From the NCBI GenBank assembly GCA_038199755.1, contig JBBPYR010000070.1, forward strand, positions 7,783-71,782: DNA of 64,000 bases, given 5' to 3'. The position numbers and the translations under genes are program-made. Below are positions 25,727 to 34,437 of this stretch, one piece after another. Under the pieces are notes generated by a model, which made no database searches, had not been told where the DNA came from, and saw only the letters and a list, made by a program, of their open reading frames with translations. Each line of letters starts with the position of its first letter. The first letter of the stretch is position 1. Origin of the DNA: JBBPYR01 sp038199755 (GTDB taxonomy: Bacteria > Chloroflexota > Ktedonobacteria > Ktedonobacterales > Ktedonobacteraceae).

Positions 25727-26329
25727 TTGAAACACCTATCCCTTCTCAAACGAGGACTCTTGCTTGAATATGTGACACTTGGTTGGAATGTCGTCGGCGT
25801 CTTCATCGTGATAGCAGCAGCTTACACGTCCCGTTCTGTTGCACTGGCAGGCTTTGGACTCGACTCGCTCATTGAGATCTTTGCCTCAGTGGTGGTCGTT
25901 TGGCAACTCACTGGAATGAATCAGCAGCGCGAGCATCTGGCCCTTCGGCTCATCGGAATTGCGTTCATTGCGCTGGTAATCTACATCCTTGCTCAACTGA
26001 TCTACACATTCCTCACGGGGACCCACGCCAGTCCCTCGATTGGAGGCATTGTCTGGATTGCCGCTACCTTCATTGCCATGCTCTTGCTTGCCTTTGGCAA
26101 ACGGACGACAGGGCAGCAATGAAAGAATGAGGTCTTGCTCACCGAAGGGCGCGTCACGATGGTCGATGCCTACCTTGCAGGAGCGGTCTTGGTTGGACTC
26201 CTGCTCAATGCCCTCTTTGGCTGGTGGTGGGCTGATCCACTTGCATCGCTCGTCATTGTCTACTACAGTATCCGAGAAGCTCTTCATGCATTGCATGAGA
26301 GTACAGAGAACTCCTCGTTGACGCTTTGA
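25727..26329 (+). pseudogene. cation diffusion facilitator-like transporter interrupted by an in-frame TGA
   Basis: The frame starts at a TTG (25727) with GCGGAGG in front and encodes membrane helices of a CDF-like transporter (LEYVTLGWNVVGVFIVIAAA, SVALAGFGLDSLIEIFAS with the metal-site Asp). At 26120-26122 it meets TGA, then continues in the same frame with KNEVLLTEGRVTMVDAYLAGAVLVGLLLNALFGWWWADPLASLVIVYYS, the matching C-terminal membrane half. The two halves together have the expected length of about 200 residues and need no frameshift. A nonsense mutation is simplest; read-through or restart at the TTG at 26135 is possible. It would export divalent metals. The Na/Ca-exchanger-like gene follows after 13 bases. 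Confidence 0.8.
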
Positions 26330-26342
26330 GAAAGGATATCTG

Positions 26343-27314
26343 ATGCTTCCACTTCTGCTCACCTTTGGACTACTCGTTTTCGGAACGCTTCTGCTCGTCG
26401 TTGGGGCCGACTGGTTTGTTGATGGCGCAGGTGATCTGGCACGCGCTCTTGGGGTGAGTGCTCTGGTCGTGGGAGTATTGCTTGCTGGACTGGAACCTGA
26501 AGAGATGCTGACGGCCGCCATTGCTTCGGCTCGTGGTGCGCCAACCCTTGCTGTTGGCAACGTCATTGGGACCAACGTCACCATTGTGACGCTCGCTCTT
26601 GGCCTCTCCGCACTCATTTTTCCCATGACCATCGACCGGAGCGTGCGACGACAGGCCCTCATCGCCACCCTCGTGTCGATCATCCCTGTGTTGCTTCTCT
26701 TCTTAGGAGCCGTGACTCAACTGGAAGGTGCCTTCCTGCTGATCGTGTTTGTTGGGTACACCATCTTCTTGTTTCGCACAGATCGAGAGGCGGTCAAGCG
26801 CGTGGCCGAACCTGAAGATGACGACGATGATGACAAGGAGCAAGACCAACACCTCCAAGCACGTCCTCGCCTTCATTGGAAACCTGTCTTGCTCACCATT
26901 GGTGGCTTAGCTGCAATGGCGGTGGGCGGTCCCGCCATTGTTGAAGGTGCTCTCCGTCTCGCGCAAACTATCGGCCTGAGTCAAGGGGCCGTAGGAGCAA
27001 CCATTGTGTCGCTTGGAACTGGAGCCGAGATGATCGCGCTGGGTGTGAGTGCCGCTCGCAAAAAACACTCTGAAATCTTGCTGGGTGGCATTCTCGGCTC
27101 GTTTGCGTACAATTTGCTCGTGACTTTGGGACTGGCCGCAGCCATTCATGCTCTTCCGATCGATCGGCATGTGACCTTCATCGCTTTACCCGTGATGATT
27201 GTCGTTCACTTGGTCCTCCTGGCCCTCATCTGGTACGGGAAGATACCTCGTCTGATGGGTGTTCTTTTGGTAGGTGCCTATGTTGCCTACCTCATCGCCG
27301 TGATCCTGTTCTAG
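26343..27314 (+). CDS. sodium/calcium exchanger-family membrane protein
   Basis: 323 residues with about ten membrane helices in two inverted halves, as in bacterial CaCA transporters such as YrbG. Half one contains ALGVSALVVGVLLAGLEPEEMLTAAIAS, half two QGAVGATIVSLGTGAEMIALGVSA. These stand for the alpha repeats, whose usual core is GTS-x-PE; here the serine is missing in both and the acidic residues are kept (LEPEE, GTGAE), so ion choice may differ. The halves are joined by an acidic loop DDDDDDKEQDQ near residues 157-167, which could bind cations. It follows the broken CDF gene and is probably in the same transcript. Confidence 0.85.
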   Translation: MLPLLLTFGLLVFGTLLLVVGADWFVDGAGDLARALGVSALVVGVLLAGLEPEEMLTAAIASARGAPTLAVGNVIGTNVTIVTLALGLSALIFPMTIDRSVRRQALIATLVSIIPVLLLFLGAVTQLEGAFLLIVFVGYTIFLFRTDREAVKRVAEPEDDDDDDKEQDQHLQARPRLHWKPVLLTIGGLAAMAVGGPAIVEGALRLAQTIGLSQGAVGATIVSLGTGAEMIALGVSAARKKHSEILLGGILGSFAYNLLVTLGLAAAIHALPIDRHVTFIALPVMIVVHLVLLALIWYGKIPRLMGVLLVGAYVAYLIAVILF

Positions 27315-27483
27315 CAACGCGAGGAGCGGTTGGGGAGCCCTTCCTCTCTTGATCAGCAATCCTTCGCCGGACGTAAGAAAGCTCTTCGCGCTTGATGTGG
27401 AACACTGTTTAGGGTGTCGGACGGGCGGGACTATGATGCCCTCGGATTCTCTCTTTCCTTGCCCCCTCACCAATGATAAGGGG

Positions 27484-29001
27484 TCAGGCCAAGTACCTCC
27501 TTCGTTCCGCTTGCTCAAAGAGCTGAGAAAGGGGCACATCTTCTGCTCTCCTCCACAGAGGAAGCGTCACGGTAAAGGTCGAGCCTGCTTCGACCTGGCT
27601 TTCTACGCTCACCGCGCCGCCATGAGCCTTGACGATCCACTCCACGATGGAGAGTCCCAGTCCACTATTGCCTCCAGTGCTGTGGCGACGGGCAGGATCG
27701 ACGCGGTAAAAGCGGTCAAAGAGATAGGGCACATGCGCTTCTGCAATGCCGATCCCCGTGTCACGGACGATGAGCACCACCTGTTCCTGCTTGGCTTGCA
27801 CTGAGACGAACACGCGCCCCCCGGGTTCATTGTAGCCGATCGCATTCTCCAATAGGTTCATCACCACCTGCATCAACCGGGCTTCATCCCCACACACGCT
27901 TACTGGCTCCGTCACCGTCACCTCTACCGTCACCTGATGCTGTGCTGCGATCACGTCCACCGTTGCCACCACTGCCTCGACGAGTAGATCAAAGCGCACG
28001 CTTTCCCCTTCCAGATGAACCTGTCCCTCGTCAGCACGAGCCAGGACCAATAAATCGCTAATGAGACGCCCCAACCGCTCCGCTTCACTGTCAATGGCTT
28101 GGAAGACGGTTGTATACTCCTCTGGTGTAAAGACCTGTAGCAGGGCCAACTTGGCCTTACTGCGAATAACTGTGACCGGTGTGCGCAGTTCATGGGAGGC
28201 GTCTGCCACAAAGCGACGTTGGCGCAAGAACGCGTGCTCGACGTGCTCAATCATTTCATTAAGAGTTACTGCCAGGTGTCGCAGTTCATCATGTGCTTTC
28301 GGCAGGGGAACACGCTGGTGCAAATCACCTCCCTTGATGATGAGCGCCGTCTGGGTGAGCCGCCCAATGGGCTGCAAGGCACGTGCCGCCAGCCAGAAAC
28401 TCCCAAGAGCCCCTAACAGCAGGATGAATGGGGCAAGCAAGAGCACACTCAGAACGACTTCGTGCAGCGACGTCTGCACTTCGGTCAGCGATGTGGCAAT
28501 CTGCACCACGCCAAAGATGCGCCCTTCCTGGGTCAAGGCTCGACTGTAGAGCCGCACCAGTTGCCCATCAACGGTCGTCGTGGTCCCCTGCCAGGGGATG
28601 CCACGCAGAGGCTGGCTCACGCTTTGCGGGGGAACGATGATGGTGCGAAAGGCGGGCGTACTGCGAAAGAGCACTCCTTGCCCGTCCACGATGCGTACCA
28701 GCACGCCGAGATTGACGTCGCTGGGAGGCACATGCCGCTTCTGATCGGCCAGGTCAAAGCCGGGTAAGTCGGCGGTCGCGTCGTGCAGGACGATGGTTGC
28801 CCGTTCCTCTGTAATGTCACCGGCCACCTGCTGCGCTTGCAGTTGCAGGGCCGTATCGGTACTGGTGGCCAGCGTCGTTTGAAAGTGCAGATAGAAGAGC
28901 ACGCCAAAGAGCCCCATCAGGCAGGCAAAGACGAGGGTATACCAGAGCATCAATTGCACCCGGATGCCCAGCGGCCACACACGAGCGAGTCCGTTCATCA
29001 T
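27484..29001 (-). CDS. two-component sensor histidine kinase (pair 1)
   Basis: 505 residues from the ATG at 29001, which overlaps the regulator stop (ATGA) with GGAGG in front; the longer frame to 29139 runs inside the regulator. Layout: membrane helix (about residues 12-35), extracellular sensor of about 145 residues, second helix near 175-195, HAMP domain, HisKA with the phospho-His in FVADASHELRTPVT near residue 268, then HATPase_c with the N-box VMNLLENAIGY, G1 DTGIGIA, F-box LFDRFYR and G2 GNSGLGLSI. Clearly paralogous to the kinase at 32959. Signal unknown. Confidence 0.93.
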   Translation of the reverse strand: MMNGLARVWPLGIRVQLMLWYTLVFACLMGLFGVLFYLHFQTTLATSTDTALQLQAQQVAGDITEERATIVLHDATADLPGFDLADQKRHVPPSDVNLGVLVRIVDGQGVLFRSTPAFRTIIVPPQSVSQPLRGIPWQGTTTTVDGQLVRLYSRALTQEGRIFGVVQIATSLTEVQTSLHEVVLSVLLLAPFILLLGALGSFWLAARALQPIGRLTQTALIIKGGDLHQRVPLPKAHDELRHLAVTLNEMIEHVEHAFLRQRRFVADASHELRTPVTVIRSKAKLALLQVFTPEEYTTVFQAIDSEAERLGRLISDLLVLARADEGQVHLEGESVRFDLLVEAVVATVDVIAAQHQVTVEVTVTEPVSVCGDEARLMQVVMNLLENAIGYNEPGGRVFVSVQAKQEQVVLIVRDTGIGIAEAHVPYLFDRFYRVDPARRHSTGGNSGLGLSIVEWIVKAHGGAVSVESQVEAGSTFTVTLPLWRRAEDVPLSQLFEQAERRRYLA

Positions 29002-29672
29002 TCTGCCTCCTTTAACGCATAGCCCGAGCCGCGTAGCGTGTGAATCAGATCTGGTTCGCCTGCGGCACACAGCTTCGTGCGCAGATAGCGGATGTAGACC
29101 TCTACGATGTTGGAGAGTCCCTCGGCATCCTCTCCCCACACATGGCTGGCGATCATACTGCGACTCAAGACCTGACGCGGATGATACATCAGATACTCCA
29201 GCAGCGCATACTCCTTGCTCGAAAGGAGCATGCGTCGTTCCCCTCGCTGCGCCTCGTGTGTGCGAGTATCGAGCGTGAGGTCCAGGAAGCGGAGGACAGC
29301 GGCCTTCTCCTCGCCCCGACGACGCAGCAAGGCACGCACTCGGGCCTCTAATTCCAGAAAATCGAAGGGTTTTGCCAGGTAGTCATCGGCTCCCACATCC
29401 AGTCCTCGCACCCGTTGATCCACCTCACCCAGGGCGGTGAGAAACAGTATAGGCATTCTGCGCTTGCGATTGCGCAGATGTTCACAGACCTCCAAGCCAC
29501 TGAGTCCAGGTAAGAGGATATCCAGAATCACGAGATCGTATGCGGTCGCCAGTCCAAGTGCCAGGGCATCCTCGCCGTTGGCCACCAGATCGACCCGATA
29601 GGAGCAGCGTTCCAGACCTTTTTTCAGATCGGCTCCCAGAGCCGGGTGATCTTCTGCCACCAGAATACGCAT
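28998..29672 (-). CDS. OmpR/PhoB-family response regulator (pair 1)
   Basis: 224 residues from the ATG at 29672 (AAAGGA nine bases upstream; a GTG at 29690 is in frame). Receiver domain with acidic pair AEDH, phospho-Asp in LVILDILLPG near residue 51, and the conserved Lys in DDYLAKPFDFLELE. A C-terminal winged helix follows (LTLDTRTHEAQRGERRMLLSSKEYALLEYLM, VYIRYLRTKL). Probably controls its own promoter and the divergent plus-strand transcript through the box at 29730-29807. Confidence 0.95.
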   Translation of the reverse strand: MRILVAEDHPALGADLKKGLERCSYRVDLVANGEDALALGLATAYDLVILDILLPGLSGLEVCEHLRNRKRRMPILFLTALGEVDQRVRGLDVGADDYLAKPFDFLELEARVRALLRRRGEEKAAVLRFLDLTLDTRTHEAQRGERRMLLSSKEYALLEYLMYHPRQVLSRSMIASHVWGEDAEGLSNIVEVYIRYLRTKLCAAGEPDLIHTLRGSGYALKEAE

Positions 29673-29729
29673 CGGTGATGTTCCTTTCACGAGTCAAAAC
29701 ACGATCTCTCCTGTTCCCACAGTACCGCA

Positions 29730-29807
29730 TCAAGATGAGACCGATATGAGGATTGACCAGAAGTGTCCTTCCATTCTCATATCGGTCTCATCTTGAGACC
29801 CTATACT
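29730..29807. promoter_or_regulatory. divergent promoter pair with inverted OmpR-type boxes
   Basis: Two exact 21-base arms in inverted order, 29730-29750 and 29776-29796. Within each arm CTCAT occurs twice with 11-base spacing (plus strand 29776-29780 and 29787-29791), the usual form of an OmpR/PhoB direct repeat. Fifteen bases after the start of the second CTCAT stands a -10-like box: TATACT at 29802-29807 on plus, TACTGT on minus toward the regulator gene. The regulator probably activates both directions from here. The same arrangement recurs at the second two-component pair. Confidence 0.65.
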
Positions 29808-29893
29808 AGGAAAAGCACCGCAATGGAAGTGGCGAAGCAGGGTGTTTCCTGCCCCGATGAGAGTGTAGCATCAGCGCGAAGGAGAGTGAAGCC

Positions 29894-30100
29894 ATGAAAG
29901 AATCCGCAGAGCATTCGCAACCAGCGTTGTGTCATGCTCCTTGCTCGAATATGTACAAGCAGTGCAATGGCGTGTGCCAGAAAAAACGAGGACACTCCAA
30001 GGATCATACATGCAGCCATTGTGGCTACAGCTGGTCGTCGCGTCATCCGCTCTCTCCTGACCAAGGACAGGAGCACGCTCATTCCCATCCAGAGCGATGA
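29894..30100 (+). CDS. possible small Cys/His-rich protein
   Basis: 68 residues with AAGGAGAG before the ATG. It holds seven cysteines and several histidines: CHAPCSNMYKQCNGVC in the N-terminal half and HTCSHCGYSW with a CxxC in the middle, then a Ser/Pro/His tail (HAHSHPER). It could bind metal. It lies just downstream of the OmpR-box promoter, which supports expression. A longer overlapping frame (29934-30197) has no binding site. No family recognised. Confidence 0.4.
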   Translation: MKESAEHSQPALCHAPCSNMYKQCNGVCQKKRGHSKDHTCSHCGYSWSSRHPLSPDQGQEHAHSHPER

Positions 30101-30344
30101 CGGTGTCTCGTGGGAGGACAGCTCGGCACTACCTGCGCCCTCTCTCAAGAATCATGGCAAGGCGAGTAGCAACAAGCCTCTTGGTGACGGATGGTGACTC
30201 CTATCCCTTTTGGAGACAGAAGCTATGATTAGGTGGAGGAACCAGGAGTGTGTTGGAAGCCCTTGTGGTGAGCAATGATGCTGATGCCCACAGACACTCC
30301 AAGAGGAGCCTGCATCCACGTCTTCATGAGAAGAGGAGAGAAGT

Positions 30345-31670
30345 ATGTCCCGATCATCCAAACTCGAACCATCTACGCGTCCCTCTGTAGGCAGGATTCT
30401 CCTGTGGAGCATCGGAACGCTGAGCATCGGTGCCGTCGTCGCCATGCTGGTGGGTCTCATTTACGGCCTCGCTATCTACAAAGATCCGCCAACGCTATCG
30501 GTCGCCGGACTGCACCTCATCAAGGATGTGGCCTTGCCCAGCGTGGTCGTCCCTCCACGCGGTCACGCTCCCATTGCGTCTCTGCTCGTTGATGGCTTTG
30601 ATTTCCAGGCCCTCGATCCGCAGACGGGGCTACTCTTCATCACGCATGCTGGACCCAGTGCCAACAAACAACTGCTCGATCTGAAGCAACTGCCGCCGGG
30701 CACGAGGTTCCAGAGTCAACTCGTGATCTTCGATACCAAGAAACAAATGGTGATCGGCCATCTTGCCATCCCCGATGTTCATGGGGTCGCCGTTGCCCCA
30801 GACCTCGGACGGGCCTACGTCGCGGATGTCGCGGATGATCGGGTCTATGTGATTGATGAGCACCGTCTACAAGTAATCGCCACCATTGAGCTCGGTCTGC
30901 AGCCTTGTGCTGCACTGCCCTGCGAGACTCCCGATGCCCTGGAGTATGATGCCGTTGATCACAAGCTGTTTGTTTCCGACAACGGCGCTGACAATGCCCA
31001 TCAGGACATCGGGGTGATTGATGTGCAGACCAACCGCTTCGTCGCGACGATCCCCCTGGGGCGAGACCCGTTCGGAGATGTCATCGGGCATCCCCAGTAC
31101 GATGCGGTCTCGCATCATCTCTATGTCGCCGTGCAGCCTCAGGCGCGTCCTGTCCCAGCCGTCCCGACACCTGCCAACGGGTCACCCTCACCAACACCTG
31201 CTCCCGTCGCCCTTCCTCCCGCACAGTTTCTCACCATTGACCCCGTCAGTTTGCAGGTTCTTGGTCAGATGACGTTCCCTGATACGCACGCGTGCAGCAA
31301 CCCCCACGGTCTGGTGATCGACTCCGCCCAACACGTCGCTTTCACCGCCTGCACGGTGACGCACACACTTATGATGATCAATCTCCCTTCAATGCAGTTG
31401 GTGGGTCCCTGGCCCGTCATCGCCAAGCCGGACATCCTGCGGCTGGACCTGGGCCTGCACCGGATCTATGTGCCCGGTGGTGCTGGCGTGTCAATCTTTG
31501 ATGAGCAGACAGCAGCTCATGGTACGCTGGGGAAGCTAGGCGATTTTGTGGTCAGCAAAGGGACATCGCATACGATGGCCTTCAATCCGAGCACCCATCT
31601 GTTGTACTTCGCCGTCCAGGATAAACAAGGCCGTGCAGTCGAGCGCATCGAGCAGTACGGTACTGCATGA
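30345..31670 (+). CDS. membrane-anchored beta-propeller protein (YncE-like)
   Basis: 441 residues; GAGGAGAG before the ATG. One N-terminal membrane helix (VGRILLWSIGTLSIGAVVAMLVGLI) anchors an outer domain made of repeated LFIT/VIDxxT-style blades: SQLVIFDTKKQMVIGHL, GVAVAPDLGRAYVADVADDRVYVID, ALEYDAVDHKLFVSD, IGVIDVQTNRFVATI, YDAVSHHLYVAVQP, LTIDPVSLQVLGQMTF. This is the pattern of YncE/surface-layer beta propellers. A Pro/Thr/Ser-rich loop interrupts blades near residue 265-290. Ligand unknown. Probably regulated with the small ORF before it by pair 1. Confidence 0.8.
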   Translation: MSRSSKLEPSTRPSVGRILLWSIGTLSIGAVVAMLVGLIYGLAIYKDPPTLSVAGLHLIKDVALPSVVVPPRGHAPIASLLVDGFDFQALDPQTGLLFITHAGPSANKQLLDLKQLPPGTRFQSQLVIFDTKKQMVIGHLAIPDVHGVAVAPDLGRAYVADVADDRVYVIDEHRLQVIATIELGLQPCAALPCETPDALEYDAVDHKLFVSDNGADNAHQDIGVIDVQTNRFVATIPLGRDPFGDVIGHPQYDAVSHHLYVAVQPQARPVPAVPTPANGSPSPTPAPVALPPAQFLTIDPVSLQVLGQMTFPDTHACSNPHGLVIDSAQHVAFTACTVTHTLMMINLPSMQLVGPWPVIAKPDILRLDLGLHRIYVPGGAGVSIFDEQTAAHGTLGKLGDFVVSKGTSHTMAFNPSTHLLYFAVQDKQGRAVERIEQYGTA

Positions 31671-32241
31671 GGAGACGAAGGTAGAGCGTTGGAGTGAACC
31701 GGTCTATAGGTTCAGTTGAGTATCCCTCCCGGGCTTACTCAACTGCGTACCATGGTAGAGGCCATTGCATTTTGTATTCTCTTTTAGGTCAACAACTGTT
31801 TGACCTACTACGAATTTGCAATCGCTCTAGGTCTTGCTTATCTCTTTCACGCTCTATCTCATTGCAGAGGACTGCCCATCTCTAGAAGTGGTTTTGGGGT
31901 GCGAGAAAACCTCGTGGTCTATTGCTACTCGACAATTCATGTGCCCACAGCGACGGTATTAGCGGTGCTGCTGCTGATGGATTTGCAGCGTCTTTTCTTG
32001 AGCGAGCTTGGCGGTTCCTCTATTTGACGATGGCAGACAAAGCGAATTCGATACCAATCTCCCCCTGAGATTCACTCATAAATCAGAGAGGCTGCTCTGA
32101 CGGCTTGTTGCCGCAGGCATGGTTGTGAGGAACGAAGCTGCCTCTGCGCTAACACGCTATTAATCAGGCCTGATTAATGCTCCTAGTGGTTGCAAATATT
32201 TTCAAGGATAGCTATCATTGAGATCACACTTTTAGCCTTGC
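31671..32241. other. 571-base gene-free stretch
   Basis: Short plus-strand frames (for example 31800-32027) have no ribosome binding site or known domain. It contains an 8-base inverted repeat GTTGAGTA/TACTCAAC (31715-31722, 31736-31743), possibly a terminator without a T-run, and a 20-base perfect palindrome at 32159-32178. Confidence 0.5.
32159..32178. repeat. 20-base perfect palindrome
   Basis: ATTAATCAGGCCTGATTAAT is exactly self-complementary with no loop. It lies 64 bases after the stop of the HD-domain gene (which ends at 32242). With no spacer it suits a protein-binding dyad better than a terminator. Confidence 0.6.
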
Positions 32242-32835
32242 TTAGTAGTGTGTCATTGCGGCAATCACTTCGCCATACTCATCGATGAGCAGACGGAGAC
32301 TGACGAGTGTTGGATGGTTCGTCTCCTGTTCCAACTGGGTGAGACGTTGACGTATTTTTTCGAGAAGGCTCTGCATATACCACAGCTTCTCATCTCGGCT
32401 GGGGCTACCCCAACCCTCATCTCCTTCTAATTTGAGCCTTCGTAACAAGGCTCTACTATTCTGCAGTTTGTCCGCGACAATTATCAAAAGGACTGGTGGT
32501 GATGCCGTTTCTACTAATTTGAGGTAGGTGTCTTTGCGTTCCTGCCAGGATGGCTTTGGAAAGGTGTCGCTCTCAGTACAGGCTTCGACGATATCAAGAA
32601 CCTGTTGCCCAAATTTTGCACGAATCTGCTCACGCGCTTCCGCCCCTTGATCTTCAATCGCATCGTGTAAGAGGGCTGCCGCGACCGTCGTTTCATCGCC
32701 CCCATTGGATTGTACGATACCTGCGACCTCCATGAGATGACCCATGTAGGGAATATCGGGAACAATTGATTTTTTCTTGCGTTGTTGATGATGAAGTTTT
32801 GAGGCTAACTTGACTGATTCAACGACCATATCCAT
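32242..32835 (-). CDS. small HD-domain (p)ppGpp hydrolase-like protein
   Basis: 197 residues from the ATG at 32835 (AGAGGG six bases upstream; the frame opens at 32889). HD-type metal site: His33 in YMGHLMEV, His57-Asp58 in ALLHDAIEDQG, and a later Asp in VADKLQNSRALL, the order found in RelA/SpoT hydrolase domains and stand-alone small alarmone hydrolases (MESH1-like). No synthetase, TGS or ACT domain. Probably hydrolyses (p)ppGpp or a related nucleotide; substrate is inferred from the family. Confidence 0.82.
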   Translation of the reverse strand: MDMVVESVKLASKLHHQQRKKKSIVPDIPYMGHLMEVAGIVQSNGGDETTVAAALLHDAIEDQGAEAREQIRAKFGQQVLDIVEACTESDTFPKPSWQERKDTYLKLVETASPPVLLIIVADKLQNSRALLRRLKLEGDEGWGSPSRDEKLWYMQSLLEKIRQRLTQLEQETNHPTLVSLRLLIDEYGEVIAAMTHY

Positions 32836-32958
32836 GTAGCACCCTCTGCTCTTTCTCGTGTTTTCTGTCACAAATACCAGTATAAACACGGATTATGAGA
32901 TGAGCATGAGTGTATTGAATGTATAACGTGCAAGTAGAGTTTACTATCAAGCAGTAGT

Positions 32959-34437
32959 TTATTGAAAAGCTGATTGACTTGGAGCGCAAACGCGGGGCAG
33001 GCGCACGATAAATGTTGAGCCAAGCCCTGGCTGACTTTCAACCGCAATTGTCCCTTTATGAGCGTGAATGGTCCATTCGACTATGGCTAACCCTAAGCCG
33101 CTGCTATTGCCCTCTTTGCGCGTACGCGCGGGATCAGCGCGATAGAAACGCTCAAATATGTGTGGAAGATGTGCTGGTACAATTCCTATACCCGTATCGG
33201 ATATGGTAAGGAGGGCATACGTGGAGGTCGCCTCAATTTTCACGGAAACCCGTCCCCCAGCATCCGTATAGAGCAGTGCATTATCGAGCAAATTTATCAC
33301 GGCTTGCATCAGCCGCGCTTCATCACCGAGAACAGTAACCGATTGTGAAACATGCAGTTGTAAGCTCACACCGCGCTCAAGCGCAAGACCTTCCGCGTTC
33401 GCGACGACGGCTTCCACAAGCGTATCAAGACGTATTGCTTCTTGCTCAAGCATGACTCGCCTCTCGTCAGCACGCGCTAACGCCAATAAATCACTAATGA
33501 GATGACCCAACCGCTCCGCTTCTTTGTTAATTGTATCCAATGTGTGCTCATATTCCTCTATCGTGAGCGTTTTCAGTTGTGCCAGTTCTGTCATGCTACG
33601 AATGGCCGTCACCGGTGTTCGTAGCTCGTGCGAGGCGTCAGCAACAAAACGCCGTTGTCGTGTAAAGGTCTGATCCAGGTGTTCAATCATCTCGTTAAGC
33701 GTGAGCGCAAGGGCACGTACTTCATCGTACGCACGAGGCACAGGCACACGCTGTTGTAGATCACCAGCTCTGATGCGTTGCGCAGTATGTATCAAGCGGT
33801 TCATGGGTGCAAACGCGTGGGTACCGAGCCAATAGCTACCAACAGCACTCAGAAGTAAGATGAATGGTGCAATGATAAGGAGTTCTAATACGAGACTGTG
33901 TAAAGCGGTATTGACCTGTGTCAGAGACTCGCCAACTTGGATTATGGCAAAAGTGGTACCATTTTCAGTGAAGGGCACGCTATACAAGCGTACTTCTTGC
34001 CCACCACGAGTCATCACAGTGCCTTGCCAATCACTGCCATGCAAAGGTTGCGTAACGCTGATGGGAGGGAGTACCAGGGTACGAAACGCGGGAGAAATAC
34101 GCAATGGTTGGCCATTGGCGTTTAAGATACGCACAAACGTCCCAAACTCAATGTCTAGTGAGGCATCTGGCATATCTGAAGTTGTCGTATCGGAATTAGA
34201 AAGATCACCAGTCACATCCTGTATGGTGATGGTACCACCATTATTGGCTATGCCGCTAGCTATTTGTTGGCTGCGCAACTGCAATGCCGTGTTCAAGCTG
34301 GTAATGAGGGTGGTGCGCAGTTGTGTGTAGAGCACGATGTCCGAACAAAGGATGAGGAAAGCAAAGACCATCGTATACCAGAGCATCAACTGAATGCGAA
34401 TACCGGGAGGCCGAATGCGCTGAAATGGGCGTATCAC
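32959..34437 (-). CDS. two-component sensor histidine kinase (pair 2)
   Basis: 492 residues; GTG at 34437 overlapping the regulator stop (GTGA), AAGGAG upstream. Same layout as the kinase at 27484: IRIQLMLWYTMVFAFLIL membrane helix, extracellular sensor with similar FRTLVLPPISVTQPLHG segment, second helix, HAMP, HisKA with FVADASHELRTPVT near residue 266, HATPase_c with DTGIGIV, FERFYRADP and SSGLGLAI. The two kinases are duplicates, likely with separate but related signals. Confidence 0.93.
   Translation of the reverse strand: MIRPFQRIRPPGIRIQLMLWYTMVFAFLILCSDIVLYTQLRTTLITSLNTALQLRSQQIASGIANNGGTITIQDVTGDLSNSDTTTSDMPDASLDIEFGTFVRILNANGQPLRISPAFRTLVLPPISVTQPLHGSDWQGTVMTRGGQEVRLYSVPFTENGTTFAIIQVGESLTQVNTALHSLVLELLIIAPFILLLSAVGSYWLGTHAFAPMNRLIHTAQRIRAGDLQQRVPVPRAYDEVRALALTLNEMIEHLDQTFTRQRRFVADASHELRTPVTAIRSMTELAQLKTLTIEEYEHTLDTINKEAERLGHLISDLLALARADERRVMLEQEAIRLDTLVEAVVANAEGLALERGVSLQLHVSQSVTVLGDEARLMQAVINLLDNALLYTDAGGRVSVKIEATSTYALLTISDTGIGIVPAHLPHIFERFYRADPARTRKEGNSSGLGLAIVEWTIHAHKGTIAVESQPGLGSTFIVRLPRVCAPSQSAFQ

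Noticed and set aside
26120..26122. TGA as selenocysteine codon
   Set aside because: No SECIS-like hairpin was evident directly after it and the expected residue in this loop of CDF transporters is not a catalytic cysteine.
31800..32027. 75-codon plus-strand frame with hydrophobic stretches
   Set aside because: No ribosome binding site or family; the hydrophobic parts can arise by chance in this composition.
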